Shown one piece after another: positions 12,634 through 15,653 of a stretch of DNA of 15,653 nt (positions are counted from its first letter, which is position 1; each line of letters starts with the position of its first letter). The DNA lies in NCBI GenBank assembly GCA_964292325.1, contig CAXYVG010000083.1, positions 1 through 15,653 on the forward strand, in the 5' to 3' direction. The notes under the pieces were generated by a model that saw only the letters and a program-made list of their open reading frames with translations, did no database searches and was not told the origin of the DNA. Both the position numbers and the translations under genes were made by a program. The DNA is from CTSoil-075 sp964292325 (GTDB lineage Bacteria > Bacillota > Negativicutes > DSM-13327).

Positions 12634-13713
12634 ATGAAAGGGTGTCCAATTCTTGAAATTGATTTGGATAAAATTACTGAAAATGCAAAGAACGTAGTCA
12701 TTGAGTGCGGGAAAAAAGGAATTGATGTGATTGGTGTTACCAAAGGATTTAGTGCTAATCACCAAATTGTTAAGGCCATGATAGCAGGTGGTATTAAAAG
12801 CTTGGCTGATGCTAGAATGGAAAATATCGTTGAATTAAGAAAAAGAAATGTTGATATCCCGATTACTTTATTGAGAATCCCTCGATTAAGTAATGTGAAT
12901 AATGTTGTTAAGTATACTAATACCAGCATTAATTCTGAAATATCAGTTATCAAAGCATTATCTATGGCAGCAATTTCTATAAAAAAAAGACACAATATTA
13001 TTTTAATGGTAGATGTAGGGGATCTTCGAGAAGGTGTTATGCAAGAAAATGTTTTAGATATGGTAATACAGATAAAAAAGTTATCTGGAATAAATTTAAT
13101 TGGTCTAGGGACTAATATGGGATGTTTTGGTGGTGTATTACCGAGTTGTGAGAATTTAGGATTTTTGATCGAATTAAAAAATATTTTAGAAAAACAGCTC
13201 CATCATACATTAGAAGTAATTTCTGGTGGAGGCACTTCTTCGCTTTTAATGGTGGAAAATGATATGATTCCTAAAGGGATCAATCAGTTGCGCATTGGAG
13301 AAGGAATTTTATTGGGGACAGATACAACCAATAACCGAAATATTCCTTGGCTACATCAAGATACTTTTTGTCTAAGTGCAGAAGTGATTGAGGTGAAGGA
13401 TAAGCCCTCTATACCAATCGGGGAAATAGGGAGAGATGCATTTGGTAATGTTCCTGAATTTATTGATGTAGGTATAAGGAAACGAGCTATTGTAGCATTG
13501 GGTAAGCAAGATGTGTATATTGAAGGACTTATCCCAGTTGATGAACGATATTGTATACTCGGTGCAAGTAGTGATCATACCATTGTTGATATTACAGATT
13601 CCGATACAAAAATAAATGTTGGTGATGAAATTTATTTCAAATTAACATACCCCGGTTTACTTTCCGCAAGTGATTCCAAGTATATAACAAAAAAATTTAA
13701 AGGGAGATGCTGA
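12634..13713 (+). CDS. Alanine/ornithine racemase family PLP enzyme
   Basis: A 359-aa cytoplasmic PLP-dependent amino acid racemase with an alanine-racemase-type N-terminal barrel. ATG 12634 sits seven bases after GGGAGG; the ATG at 12628 overlaps that site too closely. The PLP lysine is expected in IGVTKGFSAN (Lys37). Further barrel motifs are LADARMENI (about 54-62), ILMVDVGDLREG (about 121-132), GLGTNMGCFGG, VISGGGTSSL (phosphate-binding glycines) and LRIGEGILLGT. The C-terminal β-domain follows. Length and pattern match the ornithine/YhfX-like racemase group better than biosynthetic Alr. The substrate cannot be fixed from sequence; a diamino acid such as ornithine or lysine is the family-based guess. 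The stop is two bases before the GNAT ATG at 13716, so the two are co-translated. Confidence 0.87.
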   Translation: MKGCPILEIDLDKITENAKNVVIECGKKGIDVIGVTKGFSANHQIVKAMIAGGIKSLADARMENIVELRKRNVDIPITLLRIPRLSNVNNVVKYTNTSINSEISVIKALSMAAISIKKRHNIILMVDVGDLREGVMQENVLDMVIQIKKLSGINLIGLGTNMGCFGGVLPSCENLGFLIELKNILEKQLHHTLEVISGGGTSSLLMVENDMIPKGINQLRIGEGILLGTDTTNNRNIPWLHQDTFCLSAEVIEVKDKPSIPIGEIGRDAFGNVPEFIDVGIRKRAIVALGKQDVYIEGLIPVDERYCILGASSDHTIVDITDSDTKINVGDEIYFKLTYPGLLSASDSKYITKKFKGRC

Positions 13714-13715
13714 TT

Positions 13716-14177
13716 ATGGAAGTTGAATTATTGCAAAATATAGAGCTAGTTTTAATCAGCGAATTAGTGCAATTAGAATTAGAGGCATTTGGTATTGGAG
13801 GGCTTAATGAATGGCACCTTGTACCTTTCATTCGACATGGGAGAGTCTATATAGGTAGAGAAGAGGGTCGGGTGGTCGGGCTTATCCAATATATGCGAGA
13901 TTGGGACAATCCACAGAAAGCATATCTAATGGGTGTTTCTATTGCAAAAGACATGCGCGGAAAAGGGCTTGGTACACGACTTATTAGTACCAGTGTAGAA
14001 GAATTGAGAAACGAAAAGATCACAGAAATCGAATTAACAGTAGACCCGAAAAATAGAGCGGCCATTAAGGTCTATATAGAAAAGTTAGGTTTTGTAGAGA
14101 AAGGGATAAGGCTGGATGAATATGGAGCAGGTGAAGATCGCTTAGTGATGATTTTAGAATTGCCTACTCTGTTCTAA
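13716..14177 (+). CDS. GNAT-family N-acetyltransferase
   Basis: A 153-aa acetyl-CoA-dependent acetyltransferase. The ATG at 13716 has AGGGAG nine bases upstream; a second ATG at 13707 overlaps the racemase stop. Residues about 40-60 give strands RVYIGREEGRVVGLIQYM. The acetyl-CoA pyrophosphate-binding motif is VSIAKDMRGKGLGTRLI (about 76-92, R-G-K-G-L-G). The later NRAAIKVYIEKLGFVEKGIR is the typical C-terminal α4-β6 segment. The closest feel is RimI-like or small-molecule acetyltransferases. Acetylation of a diamino acid or its D-form fits the cluster, by inference only. It lies in an operon with the racemase (2-base gap) and the permease (50 bases downstream). Confidence 0.9.
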   Translation: MEVELLQNIELVLISELVQLELEAFGIGGLNEWHLVPFIRHGRVYIGREEGRVVGLIQYMRDWDNPQKAYLMGVSIAKDMRGKGLGTRLISTSVEELRNEKITEIELTVDPKNRAAIKVYIEKLGFVEKGIRLDEYGAGEDRLVMILELPTLF

Positions 14178-14227
14178 TAGACAAACTGATTATAAAGTTG
14201 TTAAATAAGAATGAAGGGGAGAATGCT

Positions 14228-15653
14228 ATGAGTAACAATATCAAAAAGAGGTTAGATCAATGGGCAGCAACAGCCATTTGTGGCAATGATATCACATCAT
14301 CTTGTTTATATGTTTCGGCGTTGTCAATTTTATACGCTGGGAAGTGGGCTTGGGTATCCTTACTCATGGTTTCGGTGGTATTGTATTTTTACCGAAGTAT
14401 TTATAGTGAAGTGGTAGGAGCATTGCCACTCAATGGTGGAGCATATAATGCCCTCCTTAATACGACTAGTAAATTCGTGGCCTCAATGGCAGCCTGCTTT
14501 ACATTATTATCATATATGGCTACAGCGGTTATTTCAGCGAATGAAGCTATGCACTATCTGCAAGCTTTATGGCACAGCCTACCGGTTATGGAGGCTACTA
14601 TTGTCTTATTGGCTATATTTATGATGCTAACGATTCGAGGGATTGGTGAATCGTCTAAAGTCGCGACCTTTATTTTTTTATTGCATTTAACGACTATGGG
14701 GATATTAATTTTGAGTACATTATGGATTTTAGCTCATAATGGGCCGAATATTTTTCTCGAAAATTTTCGAATGCCAATCGAAGGTAGCCTTACAATGGCA
14801 TTGTTCTTCGGTTTTTCAGCAGCAATGCTGGGTATTTCCGGATTTGAAAGTTCGGCGAATTTTGTGGAAGAGCAAAAACCAGGTGTTTTTCCAAAAACAT
14901 TACGAAACATGTGGATTGCTGTAACAGTGATTAATCCAGTCATTACCTTTTTAGCCTTGGCATTATCGCCAATCAGTGAGATCGGGGGGCACCAAGAGGC
15001 GTTACTTTCTTATATGGGTTATGTAGTAGGAGGAAAGTGGCTCGCGGCACTCATTGCAGTGGATGCTACTTTAGTGCTCAGTGGTGCGGTACTTACTTCC
15101 TTTATTGGTGTTACTGGTTTGGTACATCGTATGGTATTGGATCGGTGCTTGCCACAGTTTTTATTGAAGGAGAATCAGCATGGTTCTCAATATAGGATTA
15201 TAATTGTTTTTTTTCTACTGAGCATATCAGTATTAGCAGCTACTCATGGACAATTAACAGCATTAGCAGGTGTTTATACAATTTCATTTTTATCGGTTAT
15301 GGCACTTTTTGGGATTGGGAATTTGCTATTAAAAATTAGACGGAGTGGTCTGCGTAGACCAGTTAGTGCATCGTGGGCAGGTATTTTATTTGGAATTATA
15401 GCAGTGCTTGCCGCACTATTGGGTAATGTTATTATGAATCCAGCGTACGTAGCTATATTTTTTCAATATTTTTTACCGACTCTTATTATCGTATTGATTA
15501 TGTTAAATCGTATTGTACTGTTGGAAACTTGTCTATTTTTTATACAAGCAGTTAGTAGAAAATTGGCCTGGGTATCTGCATTTCTTTCTAGCGTTATAAA
15601 AAATAAGATTTTGGAGATTAATTCGCAGCAAGTTGTTTTTTTCACACGGGGAG
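14228..15653 (+). CDS. APC-family amino acid permease (3' end beyond window)
   Basis: The frame starts at ATG 14228, after AAGGGGAG, and stays open to the window end: 475 codons without a stop. It is a multi-pass membrane protein with roughly twelve hydrophobic segments. The first helix carries CGNDITSSCLYVSALSILYA in place of the usual GxG unwinding region. The next loop has IYSEVVGALPLNGGAYNALL, the characteristic APC block (P-x-x-GG-x-Y). Helix 6 has GFSAAMLGISGFESSANFVE, matching the second substrate-binding segment. The last part after about residue 440 is less hydrophobic and may lead into a cytoplasmic domain, as in some APC proteins. Substrate is probably an amino acid or diamine related to the racemase product, by context. 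Confidence 0.9.
   Translation, partial: MSNNIKKRLDQWAATAICGNDITSSCLYVSALSILYAGKWAWVSLLMVSVVLYFYRSIYSEVVGALPLNGGAYNALLNTTSKFVASMAACFTLLSYMATAVISANEAMHYLQALWHSLPVMEATIVLLAIFMMLTIRGIGESSKVATFIFLLHLTTMGILILSTLWILAHNGPNIFLENFRMPIEGSLTMALFFGFSAAMLGISGFESSANFVEEQKPGVFPKTLRNMWIAVTVINPVITFLALALSPISEIGGHQEALLSYMGYVVGGKWLAALIAVDATLVLSGAVLTSFIGVTGLVHRMVLDRCLPQFLLKENQHGSQYRIIIVFFLLSISVLAATHGQLTALAGVYTISFLSVMALFGIGNLLLKIRRSGLRRPVSASWAGILFGIIAVLAALLGNVIMNPAYVAIFFQYFLPTLIIVLIMLNRIVLLETCLFFIQAVSRKLAWVSAFLSSVIKNKILEINSQQVVFFTRG

Overview
The window looks like chromosome of an AT-rich Firmicute with an outer membrane, most likely a Negativicute of the Sporomusa/Pelosinus type. This rests on Gram-positive style Shine-Dalgarno sites and intrinsic terminators, together with an OmpA-domain peptidoglycan-binding protein in an operon of exported proteins. 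The taxonomic placement is inference.

Layout. (1) 1-1253: a 49-aa small ORF, a very strong hairpin terminator, and a DUF2238/YjdF-like membrane protein. (2) About 1297-3907, minus strand: an apparently full-length group II intron encoding an intact reverse transcriptase/maturase with an HNH domain. Its domain V carries one mismatch. (3) 3908-6592: a scarred stretch. It holds a broken pair of coupled genes, a GGDEF diguanylate cyclase (minus strand), a short frameshifted ORF, an HsdS C-terminal fragment, a CPHC glutaredoxin-like protein, and a truncated ORF ending in a REP-like GGGACGGG motif. (4) 6593-9796: an AraC-family regulator followed by three genes for exported proteins (OmpA-domain, unknown, DUF4412-like). 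(5) 9797-10260: a second REP-like palindrome abutting a truncated IS30-family transposase, then a bidirectional terminator. (6) 10293-15653: a GntR-RCK_C regulator (BusR-like, candidate c-di-AMP sensor), divergent from a DapB-like reductase. After these come an alanine/ornithine-racemase-family PLP enzyme, a GNAT acetyltransferase and an APC amino acid permease that runs off the window.

The most interesting signal is in region 6. The DapB-like gene and the racemase gene are each preceded by the same hairpin, with a 16-nt identical 5' part and a U-rich tail. The two copies differ only in the loop and at two stem positions where pairing is kept. The first copy has no upstream co-directional gene to terminate. 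The pair therefore looks like a shared leader attenuator or small RNA, coordinating an undescribed diamino-acid module (reductase, racemase, acetyltransferase, transporter). The long leader also holds a 20-bp inverted repeat and a hairpin exposing an anti-Shine-Dalgarno sequence. The function of the module is inference from families and context.
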